A stretch of 64,000 nt of DNA, taken from positions 26,001-90,000 of the forward strand of contig CAUYUJ010018552.1 in the NCBI GenBank assembly GCA_963575745.1. The letters are read 5' to 3'. This stretch comes from Prorocentrum cordatum. Lineage: Eukaryota; Sar; Dinophyceae; Prorocentrales; Prorocentraceae. The notes under the pieces were generated by a model. It was given only the letters and a program-made list of their open reading frames with translations, did not search any database and was not told where the DNA came from. Made by a program: the position numbers and the translations under genes. Of this stretch, positions 28,591 to 38,904 are shown piece by piece (position 1 is the stretch's first letter; every line of letters starts with the position of its first letter).

Positions 28591-30905
28591 GGAACATGGC
28601 CTGCGCCCAGTGCGCGCTGGTGATGCAGGCCCCGAGCATCCCTCACTCTGGGCCCGCCGTCTAGTCCGAGCTGGCGTCCGATGGCGTCCCAGCGCAGTGG
28701 CCGCTGCAAGCGGGCGCCGTGGCTGAGCTTCCGCGTCGCACTACGGGCGGATGCACACCGAGCGCCAAGGCCAGCCTCCAAGCCCAGCTCCCGAGACCCG
28801 AGGTGCGCGAGGTCGAGCTCATCGCTAGAGCCCATGACCATGCACCGCTCGGACTTGAAGCGCCAGCCGATCCGCGCACGGGACAGCGCCACCGCGCCGA
28901 AGGGGGGGGCGCAGTGCTTCCATGGCGTGTAAGCTCTTGCGCGCCTGGCCGCTGCCGCCTGCAGCCCCCGCCCCATCATCCTGGGCGGCAGTTCGCATGT
29001 CTGCAGCAGCTCCGCCATCATATGGACTGCGTGGCCAACCGTGAGGGCTGCAGGATCCAGGTTGCGCCTCCTCCTGAGCTCGGCGCACCGCATGCACAGC
29101 CCTCGCTCCGCGCCCATGGGGGGCGCTCCTGCGCTGCGGCGAGCCGCAAGCCTCCATCTGCGCGGCTCACCGTCCGCGTTGCCCGCGACCGTGCGACCGC
29201 ACACCATGCTGGCCGTGGGCCCAGCCTTGCAGATCGGGTCCAGCCTGCGAGCTCGGCGAAGCGCTCCTGCAGCTCGAACTCGCCCCTCAAGCACTCCACT
29301 CCTCTCATTGGCGGCGTCCAAGCCGACGCTCCTGACCTGCAAGGTCTTACGGAAGGGCCAGCCTTGCGACTTCCTGCACACCCCGAGCTGGCGCCCAAGG
29401 CTGGGGCGCGAAGCGAGGAGGGTCGACTGAGCAGCACTGAGGGGAGGGTGCTGGACACGGAGGCGACGCGCCACTTCCAGCCCAGCGCGGCCGAGCCGTG
29501 CAGCCACCAGCTGCTCCGTGCCCATGGCCTGCATCGCGCTGCCGCTGACGACAATGCGAGCGCCCACCAGCGGCCTGCCGCCCGCTGAGGCGGTGCGGAG
29601 GGCTGCCAGCCCAGGCAGCCTGGCCACAAAGATGGCGCACGCACTCCCCGCCAGACCTGTCCCGTTGGTGCAGAACGACTCGGTGGCCAGGCCCGCGACG
29701 GAAACGGACCGTGGTCTCTGGTAGAATACCAGCAGCGTCACAACGCACCCACCAGCGTCGACACCAGGAAAACGACCAGGACGCACCAGTATCAGTATCT
29801 GCACCAGGGCGCCGGGCCCCGCGCCCTGCCTGCAGCAGCAGCCACACAGGCTTGTGCGGGCGCAGCCCAAAGCCACCCAGAGCCGAGGCCTTCCCGACGC
29901 CATGGGCCAGGCAAAAGGGGCCCACGAACCAGTCGTTCGCATGCTCCGCCCCTTGGGCCACACAGGTGCACTCAGCAGGCCCAGGTACGTGCCGCGCTGC
30001 ACACGAGGCCAGCCCAACTCGTGCAGCGTGCCAGGCTCCATGTTGAAGTCACCCAGCGCGAGCCAGGGCCTGCCCTCGGACAGCGCCAGGTCGCCGAAGG
30101 CCGCGAGGATGTCGAGGTTGATGCCCTTGGGCCCCATGGCGCCCTGCAGGTGCCACGAGCGCGCCAGGACCAGCAGCCCCGACGCCGCGGTGACCGTGAC
30201 CCCGACAAAGCGATGCCTCAAGTCACTCGGCGTCGCCCACGCAATCTCCGCAGCCTGTAGGTCGCTGCGCGCCAGGGTTGCCACGCTCCCTGAGTTCGCC
30301 AGCGGGCCCTCCTTGTCCGCGGGCGCCGGCGCATGGGGGAACGCCGAAAAGCCCGAGCGCAGCACTGCTCCTCTGGCCTCTTCCAGGCGGTGCGGAGTCA
30401 GGCGGGTCTCCTCCAGCCCGCAGCGGACGTCCTGAGCTGCCGTCGCGGCTTGGCCTGGCGCTGGTGGGGCCTGCGCACTCCCGAGGGCGAGGGCCCGCTT
30501 GCCGCCGAGGCGGGCCACTTCGGCGCCGCCGCCCTCCTGCTGCCTAGGCCTGGCGCCACTGGCGTGGCTACGCGCACGGCTGCCGTGGCTTCTCTCCTCC
30601 GCCGCGACTCTCAGCAGCGCGGCCAGCAGGGCGAGCAGCAAGAGGGGCCAAGTCCTCAGCCTCGGCCGCCAGCTCCCGCTTGCGCGCCTGGGCAACCTTC
30701 GGCCACTCGCCGTTGGCGTCGCCTCGGCGTTCGGCCTGGCCGCGCTCCGCGGCGCACTGTGGCTGCCAAGGCCTGCAGCCTCCTGCGTGGTCGCCGTCCT
30801 CGCTGTCGATGTCATCCATGGGGCATGGCTCCGCCCAGGGCACTCTCCTCGGGGCCGCAGGGGCTTCGGCGAGCTGCGCACGCACCGCCTCCACCCGGGC
30901 GCGAA
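28578..30905 (-). pseudogene. LINE-A endonuclease and reverse transcriptase remnant
   Basis: The endonuclease has GLEETRL (the Glu of the QET-type box, about 30420) and LALGDFNMEPGTL (about 30060-30025). Its C-terminal strand (NDWFV..., LRPHKPVWLLL) lies in another frame at about 29930-29850. The RT resumes at AGLATES and GLAGSACAIFVARL (about 29730-29620) with no room for the fingers and motif A. The expected V-D-D box reads VVSGSAMQAMGTEQ (about 29560-29520), so both catalytic aspartates are gone. The thumb (LSAAQSTLLASRPSLGRQL) and the region ending RIGWRFKSERCMV are well preserved. The opening stretch before the endonuclease is arginine-rich and its frame is doubtful. Confidence 0.7.
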
Positions 30906-32012
30906 TGGCCGCCCATGCCACTTCGAAGTTGCTGGAGCCCCACGCCTCGGGCAGCTTGTCCAGCTTCATGAGGGGCCCTGGGACCTGGCTGGCTCCTGCC
31001 CACTCGGCTGCACGCTGACGCAGCTGCGCAGCGGCCTCCACTCGGGCCTCCTCCTCGAGGGCGTGGAGCGCACGGCTGGCCTCCTCCACCTCCGCATCGA
31101 GCTGCGCCAGCTCCTCCTGGGCCTTCTGTTCGCAGAAGGCATCTATACACCACCACCGTGCCAAGGCAGGGTCATCCTGGGCCCCAGGATGGTGTATACG
31201 CCCTCCTGGCCGAGGCCAAGAGGGTCCATACACCATCCTGGGGCCCAGGATGGCCCTAGCCTAGCACGGTGGTGGTGTATAGATGCCTTCGTCGGATTCT
31301 GCAGCTGGGCCTCGGCGATGCCACGTGCTGCTTGCTTCTGCTCCAGGCCCTGGCGCGCGGCTCGGAGGCGCCTCTCTTCCTTGCTGATGGCGTTCGCCTC
31401 CGCGTGGAGCACCGCCGACAGAGGCATGGAGGACGCCTTCTGCACTGCTGCCGCGCGCTGGGCCTCCGCCAGCTCTGCGCGCTTGGATTCCAGCTGGCTG
31501 GCAACGACGTCGGTGAAGCAGCAATCGACCCCGTCGGGCGGCCCTGCCTGCAGCGCCTCCAGCTGCTCGACCGCCACTTGCAGCCTCTCGATCGCCGTGG
31601 CGTCGCTGCCGCTGGGCGTCCCGCTGGCTCCCGACGCCGAGGTCTGCGACTTGGAGGTCGCCGCACTCGCAGCCGCGCTGCGGGCCTGCCGTTGGGCACG
31701 GCACCCGCGCGGCTGGTCCACCCAGCCGTCCTTGTCTTCCTGGGGCTTGGCCTTGGCTGCTGCTTCCAGGGCCCATGGCGGAGCTGCGTACCCACAGCCA
31801 AGGCACGTGGTGCGCCAATCCCAATTCCACCCTCCGCAGCTGCACATCCAGTACTTCCTGCTGCGCCTGCTACCGCTGCCGCCACCCCGCGAGGAGCGCG
31901 CCATGGCCCAGGCCGCGCAGGCTGGCAGGTCGCTCCACCGCGCCGCGAAGGCAGAGAGCACAACAAGGAAGTGCACTGGCCAAAAGCGAGGAAACCCTCG
32001 CGCTCGCAACGC
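30906..32012 (-). pseudogene. LINE-A ORF1-like region: zinc ribbon plus coiled coil
   Basis: YWMCSCGGWNWDWRTTCLGC (about 31850-31790) is a RanBP2-like W-C-x-C...C-x2-C ribbon common at the N terminus of dinoflagellate retroelement proteins. It is followed by serine/threonine-rich linker and helical, glutamate/alanine-rich sequence (LESKRAELAEAQRAAAVQ, SKEERRLRAARQGLEQKQA) typical of a coiled coil. After the inserted palindromic element (31135-31290) the coiled coil resumes (EELAQLDAEVEEASRALHAL). Flanking sequences join sensibly without the insertion. The likely role is RNA binding and multimerisation of the retroelement particle. Confidence 0.65.
31135..31290. mobile_element. Palindromic MITE with perfect 27-bp TIRs, inserted in LINE-A
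   Basis: GAAGGCATCTATACACC onward (31135-31161) is exactly repeated in inverse at 31264-31290. Nested inside are two near-palindromes (ATCCTGGGCCCCAGGAT at about 31173 and its variant at about 31236) and GGTGTATAC/GTCCATACACC words, so the whole 156 bp can fold back. It interrupts the coiled-coil coding frame of LINE-A and is therefore younger than that copy. No target duplication outside the perfect repeats is evident. Confidence 0.85.
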
Positions 32013-32047
32013 CGCGGACGACTTGCGGTCGTCGGGTGCTCCATGGC

Positions 32048-32069
32048 CTTAGGCCAAAATGGCTACGGA
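32048..32069 (-). other. Spliced-leader relic at the 5' end of LINE-A
   Basis: The minus strand reads TCCGTAGCCATTTTGGC followed by CTAAG, matching the 22-nt dinoflagellate spliced leader at 20 of 22 positions. It lies just upstream of the zinc-ribbon ORF. In dinoflagellates the leader is added to mRNA 5' ends by trans-splicing. A genomic copy at the head of a retroelement therefore indicates that the element was reverse-transcribed from a trans-spliced mRNA. Confidence 0.85.
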
Positions 32070-32079
32070 AAAGATGTTT

Positions 32080-32530
32080 TGTGTTCTGCCGTGCTCCTGC
32101 GTGTGCTGCCGTGATCCTGTATTCTGCCGTGCTCCTTTGTATTCTGCCATGGTCCTGCTCTGCCGTGCTCCTATGTTCTGCCGTGCTCCTGTGTGTTCAG
32201 ATTACTAAATGTGACGCAGATTCAGCCACATCGGCCAGCTCGCTTCTCGTACTTCGAAGACGCTTCCCGTCATCCGCCAACAAAGAATTCCGTTGCACCC
32301 GGCGCCCTCTATCAGTCAGAACTTTATTAGATATGACGCAAATTCAGCCACAACGTCCAGCCCGCTTCTCGTCTCGAAGACGCTTCCCGTCATCCCGTGC
32401 ACCCCGCCACCCTCTATTAGTAAGAACTTTATTAGATATGATGCAGATTCAACCACAACGTCCAGCTCGCCTCTCGTACCTCGGAGACGCTTCCCGTCAT
32501 CCGCCGACCCTGTCGGCGTGTGTGAGGGGA
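32080..32530 (+). repeat. TGCCGTGCTCCTGTGTTC units, then three ~110-bp repeats
   Basis: 32080-32200 repeats TTCTGCCGTGCTCCTGTG (compare 23.5 kb). 32225-32520 holds three copies of a unit with CCGCTTCTCGT..CGAAGACGC, TTCCCGTCATCC, AGAACTTTATTAGATATGA and GCA(A/G)ATTCA(G/A)CCACA. Confidence 0.75.
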
Positions 32531-33040
32531 CTTTCCGTTCGAGGCGTCGTCGCCGTCATTCGTTCATCGTCGTCTCTGTCGCCCTGTTCCCCTGCGCCCC
32601 CTCAAGCGCGCCAGCCAGAGCGAAATGGAGCAACGCCGTCGTGCACTCGAGAGAAGCCCCTTCCCTTTGAGATGCCCCTCCCGCCAGGAATGGGGGGGGG
32701 GGTCCCGGGTCCGGGCCCGGGGGAGGTCCCAGGTTCCGGACCCAGGTCCAGGCCAGGGGGGGGTCCCGGGCCTCCTGGGGCGCAGAGGCCATAAGAAAGC
32801 GTCAAGACGGGCCAGGAGTGCCCCAAAAGCTCCCAATGACAGCCCACGAGGGCCACGAATCGCAGAGCGATCTGTCCAAGACGCTTGGACGGCCTCCAGA
32901 CGGCCCAAGAATCCTGCAAGACGCTCAGAGAAGCCTCCAGGAGCAGTCCCACGAGTGCCTCGAGAACAAATATGATCGTTTCACGAACCCAGAAAGGTAT
33001 ATGGAAATATAAGGCTTGGCAGCGTTTCAAAGACACCTGA
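32531..33040. other. No gene recognised; GGGTCCCGGG-rich patch
   Basis: 32690-32780 is a G-rich stretch of GGTCCCGG/GGTCCAGG words. 32800-32960 is the CCAAGACG/CCTCCAGA degenerate repeat type. No gene is supported. Confidence 0.35.
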
Positions 33041-33840
33041 TTGGGCAACGGGCAAACGCAATGCTGAACGTATCGATCTTGATGTACCGTGCCAAGGGCT
33101 GTGCTGTGCTGCGCCGTGCTGAATTGCGATGTGCCATGCCGCGATTGCGCTCTATAGCGTTGTGGATCGAGTCCTCCTTTGCATCCGAGTCCTGACCGAA
33201 CTGATCCGGATCTTAAGCTCGAGTTGCCTGGGCCAAAGTAGCTGCCCCAAAGCGAATTGACAGGGGAACATGCCAGGAGGACGCGCTGCGGAACCTCCCA
33301 AAGGATGCGCCAGGCGACGTGCCAAGGGACGTGCCATGGGGACGCACCGTGGGACGTGCCAAGGTGACGCGCTACGGAACGTGCCAGTGGACGTGCCACG
33401 GGACGTGCCAGGGGACGCGCCGCGCGACATGCCAGGGAGACTCGCCACGGGACGCGCCACGGAACGTGCCAAGGCACATGCCAGGTTGCAAAGCTGAGTG
33501 TATCGATCTTGATGTACCGTGCCAAAGGCTGTACTGTGCTGCGCCGTGCTGAACTGCGATGTGCCATGCTGCGATTGTGCTCTATAATGTTGTGGATCGA
33601 GTCCTCCTTTGAATCTGATCTGGATCTTACGCTCGAGCTGCCTGAGCACAAAGTAGCTGCCCCAAAGCGAATTGACAGGGGAACATGCCAGGAGGACGCG
33701 CCGTGGAACGTCCCAAGGGACGTGCCAGGCGACGTGCCAGGGGACGTGCCACGGGGACGCACCGCAGGACGTGCCAAGGGGACGCGCTACGGAACGTGCC
33801 AGTGGACGTGCCACCTCATGCTAGACATCCGCCTGGGCGA
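33041..33840 (+). repeat. Repeat R430, two copies
   Basis: Each unit has a conserved 5' block (GCTGAA/GTGTATCGATCTTGATG, ACCGTGCC, GCGATTGTGCTCTATA, GTGGATCGAGTCCTCCTTTG, TCTGGATCTTA, AGCTCGAG) and AATTGACAGGGGAACATGCC. An array of 11-15-bp words of the type GGGACGTGCCA/GGGGACGCGCC follows. Copies start near 33060 and 33490. The first block alone is about 230 bp. Confidence 0.85.
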
Positions 33841-35815
33841 ACTGGACACGTGAAAACAAGTGGTTCGCTCGAGACATCCTCGACACATCATCATGTTAGA
33901 CGTCCGTGCCAGGCCCCCAGGAAGGCCCCAGGAGGCCCATGCTAAATACCCCCTAGGTGGCCTGGACACGTTAAAGCACCTATTTCCGCCATGTTAAATA
34001 CCCCCCTGGGATGCTTGGACAGGGAAAACCATGTGGTTCCAATTCGGGACAATCATAATAGATATCCCCCTCGACGGCCTGGACACGTAAACACCCGTGG
34101 GACCAGCTCTGGGCAACCATGTTAGATACTCCCCTGGGTGACCTGGACACGTTAAAACAAGTGGTCCTTTCTCGGGGCAATCATGTTAGATACACCCCTG
34201 GGTGGCCTGGACACGCAAAAACAATTGTTTCCAGCTCAGGGCAACCATGTTAAATACACCCCTGGGTGGCCTGGACACGTAAAACCACGTGGTGCCAGCT
34301 CGGGACAACCATTTTGATACACCCCTGAGTGGCCTGAACACTTGAAAACACGCGGTTCCAGCGCAGGACCACCATGTTAGATACCCCTCCTGGGTGGCCT
34401 AAACATGTAAAAACACGTAGTTCCAGCTCGGGACCACCACGTTTGATACCCCCCTGGGTGGCCTGGACACGTGAACACAAGTGATTCCAGCTCGGGACCA
34501 CCATTTTAGATACCCCCTGCGTGGCCTGGATACGCTGAATTCGCGCTCCCGCTCGAGACATCCTCGCAATGTCTTCCCTGGAGAGGCCCCCAACGCGCCA
34601 CTCCCTGCCCAGAGCAAGAGAACATAACTTTTCGGTTGTGTGTTCGGGTAACGGTTTTCGGCCCCCGTGCGTTTCCTGACCATTCCGCGTTGGGCCCGAC
34701 GCCATGTTCGATACCCCCCGGGGTGGCCTGGACACGTAAAACAAGTGGTTCCAGCTCGGGACAATCATGTGAGATACCCCCCTGGGCGGCCAGCAAACGT
34801 AAAAACACGGGGGACCAGCTCTGGGCAACCATGTTAGATACACCCCTGGGTGGCCTGGACACGGTAAAACACGTGATCCTTGCTCTGGGCAACCATATTA
34901 GATACTCCCTGTGTGGCCTGGACATGTAAAAACGTGGGTGCCAGCTCAGGACAACCATGTTAGATACACCTCTGGGCGGCCTGGACACGTTAAAACACGT
35001 GGTCCTTGCTCGGGACAGCCATGTTAGATGCCCCCTAGGTGGCCAGGACACGAAAACACACGTGGTGCCAGCTCGGGACAACCAGGTTAGATACACCCCT
35101 GAGTGGTCGGGACAATCATGTTAGATACCCCTCTCGGCTGCCTGGACACGAAAAACACGTGTTTCCTGCTCGGGACAAACATGTTAGATACCCTCCTACG
35201 TGCGCTCCCGCTCGAGGCATCCTCGCAGTGTCTTCCCTGGAGAGGCCCCCAACGCGCCACTCCCTGCCCAGAGCAAGAGAACATCACTTTCCTGTATTGG
35301 GATATGTGTTCAGGTAGCGCTTTTCTGCCCCCCGTGTGTTTCCTGACAATTCGGCGTTGGGCCCGACGCCATGTTGGATATCCCCCCTGGGCGGCCTGGA
35401 CACGTAAAAGCACGTGGACAATCATGTGAGATATCCCCCTGGGTAACCTGGACACGTAAAAACACGGGGTGCCAGCTCGCGACAACCATGTTAGATACCC
35501 CCCTGGGTGGCCTGGACACTTGAAAAAACGCGGTTCCAGCGCAGGACCACCATGTTAGATACCCCTCCTGGGTGGCCTAAACATGTAAAAACACGTAGTT
35601 CCAGCTCGAAACCACCACGTTAGATACCCCCCTGGGTGGTCTCGACACGTGAACACAAGTGATTCCAGCTCGGGACCACCATGTTAGATACCCACCTGAT
35701 GGCCTGCACACCTAAAAACTCACAGTTCCAGCCCACCCAGGGGGAATACCCAACATGCGGTCGTCTGGAGCGCCAGCTACGGACAACCATGTTGGATACC
35801 CCCCTGGCCGACCTG
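33841..35815 (+). repeat. Satellite S65, array 1, about 25 units
   Basis: The unit of about 62-68 bp is typified by CAGCTCGGGACAACCATGTT, AGATACCCCCCTGGGTGGCC, TGGACACGTAAAAACACGTGG. Two copies of a ~190-bp foreign block are embedded in it (34520-34705 and 35195-35375). The array ends near 35815, where an inverted unit (CCCACCCAGGGGGAATACCC) precedes GCGGTCGTCTGGAG. Confidence 0.9.
34520..34705 (+). repeat. Block X inside satellite S65
   Basis: Begins at GGATACGCTGAATTCGCGCT and contains CCCGCTCGAGACATCCTCGC, TGTCTTCCCTGGAGAGGC, AGAGCAAGAGAACAT and GTGCGTTTCCTGA, rejoining the satellite at GACGCCATGTT. Other copies: 35195-35375 (lacks the first bases), 48408-48570 and 48905-49098. It carries the D2 word GCTCGAGACATCCTC. 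Confidence 0.8.
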
Positions 35816-36130
35816 GGCACGCGAAAACAAGCATTTCGCCTGAGACATCCTCTGAATTCTGGTCCCCACGATGCCCCCGCTCGAGACATCTTCCAACTCT
35901 GCAAAGCCAGCGTTTCGCTCGAGACATGTTCAATACTTCTGCAAAACAAGCGTTGCGCTCGGGACAGCCTCAATAATAATTCCGCTGGCCCTCTTCGACC
36001 TCGTTTTTTATTATAAAATGATTCCGACGGCCTCTTTCAAAACGAGGCGGGGGGGGGAACCAACTAAAAGAGATCCCTGTGCCGGAGCCCTTTCTAGGAA
36101 CATCCATTGGTGTTGCATGATTTCAGCGTT
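35816..36130 (+). repeat. D2 family copies and unique spacer
   Basis: AACAAGCATTTCGCCTGAGAC, GCTCGAGACATCTTCC, GCGTTTCGCTCGAGACATG and GCGTTGCGCTCGGGACAGCC are spaced 30-60 bp apart at 35830-35970. 35975-36060 recurs in part at 48090-48200 (TTCCGCCGGCCTC). Confidence 0.65.
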
Positions 36131-36675
36131 CTCGCTTCTCCCGCTTCCCGACGCTCTAGTAGGCCCAAGCGGCCCCCAAGATCGCCCCCAGACAGTCCCA
36201 GAAGGCCCCACAAGCGACCTAAAAGCGGCCCAAGAAAGTCCCAAGACGGCCCAAAACCTTCTCAAAGGGCCCCAGAGGCCCCCAAGACGGCTCCAAGACG
36301 GCGCCGAGACGACGGACAAAACGGACATTTCGAGCCCTCCGCCCCGAGTGCTCCCAGGAGAAACCAAGAGGCCCCCCAGAGGCCCCCAAGAAGCCCCGAA
36401 GAGACACCAAGATGCTCCCGAGAAGCCTCCGGGAAGCTCCAGCAGGCCCCCAAGAGGCCCCCAATAGACCCCAACACTGTCCCCCGAAGCCCCAAGAGCG
36501 TTTCGACCAGACCCCAAGAGGCATCCCTGAGGATGCTGACCAACGTCAGCGTCGTCGTCGTCGTCGGCAGCCCGTTGGTGTATATACAATGTGGTTGCCT
36601 CGCTGCCGTTTTGTCTTTGTGGCGACACACCACCCCGATCCTGGTAGATGGCGAATCCATGGCGACTCCTCCGCC
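36131..36675. other. No gene recognised; CCCAAGA-type degenerate repeat
   Basis: 36160-36500 consists of GGCCCCCAAG/CCCAAGACG words like those at 3.9 and 19.1 kb. 36545-36570 is a (GTC)n patch. Confidence 0.4.
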
Positions 36676-36684
36676 ATCCAGCTC

Positions 36685-36760
36685 ATCATCCCTCCTCCTC
36701 CTCCTCCTCCTCCTCCTCCTCCTCCTCCTCCTCCTCCTCCTCCTCCTCCTCCTCCTCCTG
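36685..36760 (+). repeat. (TCC)n microsatellite
   Basis: About 23 uninterrupted CCT triplets. Confidence 0.95.
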
Positions 36761-36909
36761 ATTATCTTCCCTCCTCCATCCTTTTCCCCTTCCCCTTCAT
36801 CTCGTCCGTCCCCCTCTCCTCCTCCGTCCCATCCTGCAGCTGTTCGAATATGTGAGAGAGCGTGATCCACCGCCGCTTTACTGCGGAAAATTGCCAACCT
36901 TTTCCTCCT

Positions 36910-37093
36910 GAACCCGGGGGTCTTCCCCCCCCCCCCTCCAAAAAATCCCCCCCTGCTGGAACCCCTCCCACCCCCCCCCCCTCCATCCGGCAAAACCCCC
37001 CCCATCCCCTCTAACACCTCACCCCCCCCCCCACCACCCCACCTACCCCCTCGAAAACCGGGGGGGGTCACTACCGGTTCGAACCCCTCACCC

Positions 37094-37160
<67 letters not shown>

Positions 37161-37385
37161 ACCCCCCCCCCCCCCCTGCCCCCCCCCCCCCCGCCCCCCC
37201 CCCCCCCCCCCCCCCCCCCTCCAGGGTACGTAAAACCGGGGGGGTCCTACCGGTTGGAACACCATCCCCCCACCCCCCCTCGAAAACCGGAGGGGGGGGT
37301 GGGGTCACTACCGTTTTTCGAACCCCCCCCCCCCCCCACGCACCGCCAGCAAACGACTCCCGGTCCCTACCAACGCTCGCATCAC
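36910..37385 (+). repeat. Poly-C region with GTTCGAAC-containing repeats
   Basis: Runs of C up to several tens of bases (37098-37220) are interrupted by single A, T or G. On each side, GGGGGGTCACTACCGGTTCG-type words recur (37065, 37245, 37303) and are inverted at 37985-38020 and 38115-38150. The true lengths of such C runs are uncertain in any assembly. Confidence 0.85.
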
Positions 37386-37985
37386 ATCCCCCACTGTTGT
37401 TCCCAGCACCACTGTCCTCACCACCACTGTCCCCGCTGGTTCCACCACCGTCCCTATTGTCCCCACCAGTGCCCCCACCACTGTCGCACTGTCCCCACTG
37501 TTTCCACAACTGTTCCCACCACGGTTCCACTCTCCCCACTGTCTCCACGGACCCAACTACTGCCTATACCCACTGCCCCCACTGTCCCACTGACTCCTAC
37601 GCTGTCCCACTGAGCTGTCCCACTGTTTCCACCACTGTCCCCACTGTCCCCACCACTGTCCCCACTGTACCTCTGTCCCATTGTCCCACCGCCGTCCTCG
37701 CCGCCGCCTTTACCAGTGTCTCCACCACCATTGTACCCTCCACTGTCCCAGTGTTTCCACCTCATTCCCACTGTCCCCACACCACTGTCCCCACCACCAC
37801 CGTTCCCACCACTGTCCACTGTCCCCCCTGTTCCCACCATTGTCCCCACCACTGTCCCCACCACTACCGTCCCCACCACTGTCCCACTGTCCCACTGTCC
37901 CCACCACTGTCCCGCTGTCCCCTCACCACTGTACCCACCAACACCGTCCCCACCACTGTCCGCACCCCCACTCGGTTTTCCAGGG
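37386..37985 (+). repeat. CCACTGTCC minisatellite
   Basis: Degenerate 9-18-bp units of CCACTGTCCC/CACCACTGTCCC/TGTTCCCACC run for about 600 bp. The translated proline/valine/threonine frames are not genes. Confidence 0.9.
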
Positions 37986-38485
37986 GGGGGGGGGGTTCGA
38001 ACCAGTAATGACCCCCCCCCTTTTCATGAGAGCCTGGGGGGGGGGTCGGGGCTAGAATCGGTAAGGGTGACCACCCCGGGTTTTTTCTTTTTTCCGGAGA
38101 GGGGGGGGGGAGGGGTTCGAACCGGTAGTGACCCCCCCCGGTTTTCCGCCAGCAGCGGTAGAACACGCTCTTTCGAATATGTTCATCGTCGCTGTCTTCG
38201 TCGTCGTCCCCCTTCAGGGTCGGCGGCACCGGCAGTAAGGCCTTCGCCATCGAACGTTGGAGCGGATGCTCCTTGCCTCCTTCCCCCTCCGCCTGCTCCA
38301 AAGGTCCCTGAATGCCCCGTGGAGACCCAGACCGCCAGAGGCCTAGGGCGGGCCAGACACGCCCTCTGGCCGCGACTCTCGATTCTCGATCTGCGTCATC
38401 TTCTTCCTCCTCCTCCTTCTCCTCCTCGCCTCCCTCCTTCTCCTCCCTTTCCTCCTCCTATCCCTCCTCTTTCGTCCTTCCCCGT
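37986..38485. other. G-run hairpin words then CT-rich spacer
   Basis: 37985-38155 contains two GGGGTTCGAACC(A/G)GTA(A/G)TGACCCCCC stretches, inverted relative to the poly-C region copies. 38160-38390 has no recognised gene; 38395-38485 is CT-rich. Confidence 0.45.
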
Positions 38486-38904
38486 TCCTCCTCCTCCTCC
38501 TCCTCCTCCTCCTCCTCCTCCTCCTCCTTCGCCTCCTCCTGCCTCCCTCCTCATGACATCCTCACCCTCCTCCTGGATCCCCGACATCCCCAGCACCTGA
38601 CTACTGTGCTCGCGGCGCTGCTGCTCACCCCTGCTTTCTCGCGCACGTTCTCTCAGCTGCTCCTCGAGGTCCCTCGTGGCTCCTCGTCCTCCTGGCCTCC
38701 TCTTCCTCCTCCTCCGCCTCCTCCAACTCCTCCTCCTGCTGCTGCTGCTTGTCGCCTGCCGCCCCCATCTCCTCCTCATCCCACCCTCTGCCTCCTCTTC
38801 ATCCACCTGCACCTCCTCCTGCTCCTCTTGCTCCTCTTGCTGCTCTTGCTGCTCCTCATGTTCCTCCTCCTCCTCCTCCTCCTCCTCCTCCTCCTCCTCC
38901 TCCT
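38486..38904 (+). repeat. (TCC)n blocks forming the 5' border of LINE-B
   Basis: Pure (TCC)n at 38487-38529 and 38871-38904, with degenerate CCTCCT/GCTCCT sequence between. The second block runs directly into the RT-coding sequence (TTAGACGAGCTTGC). Confidence 0.85.

Larger units (their letters stand above)
27870..32069 (-). mobile_element. LINE-A: decayed LINE-like retrotransposon
   Basis: From 5' to 3' on the minus strand: spliced-leader relic, RanBP2-like zinc ribbon ORF, coiled coil, apurinic-type endonuclease, truncated RT, C-terminal zinc knuckle, RNase H start and a final CxxC ribbon (VACSKCGADDAG, near 27915). A palindromic element is inserted at 31135-31290 and a (GA)n expansion at 28456-28545. 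The RT lacks its N-terminal fingers and the catalytic aspartates, so the copy cannot be active. Its thumb and C-terminal wording differ from LINE-B and LINE-C, so it belongs to a different LINE lineage. Confidence 0.8.

Noticed and set aside
33841-35815. Regularly spaced repeats suggestive of a CRISPR array
   Set aside because: Spacers between conserved words are also repeated, units diverge, and the genome is eukaryotic; this is a satellite.
37070-37090. GGTTCGAACCC resembling a tRNA T-loop
   Set aside because: No acceptor stem, D-loop or anticodon arm can be placed in the flanking poly-C; the word recurs in a repeat.
36262-37548. 428-codon glycine-rich minus-strand frame
   Set aside because: Translation of poly-C and (TCC)n; no conserved segment.
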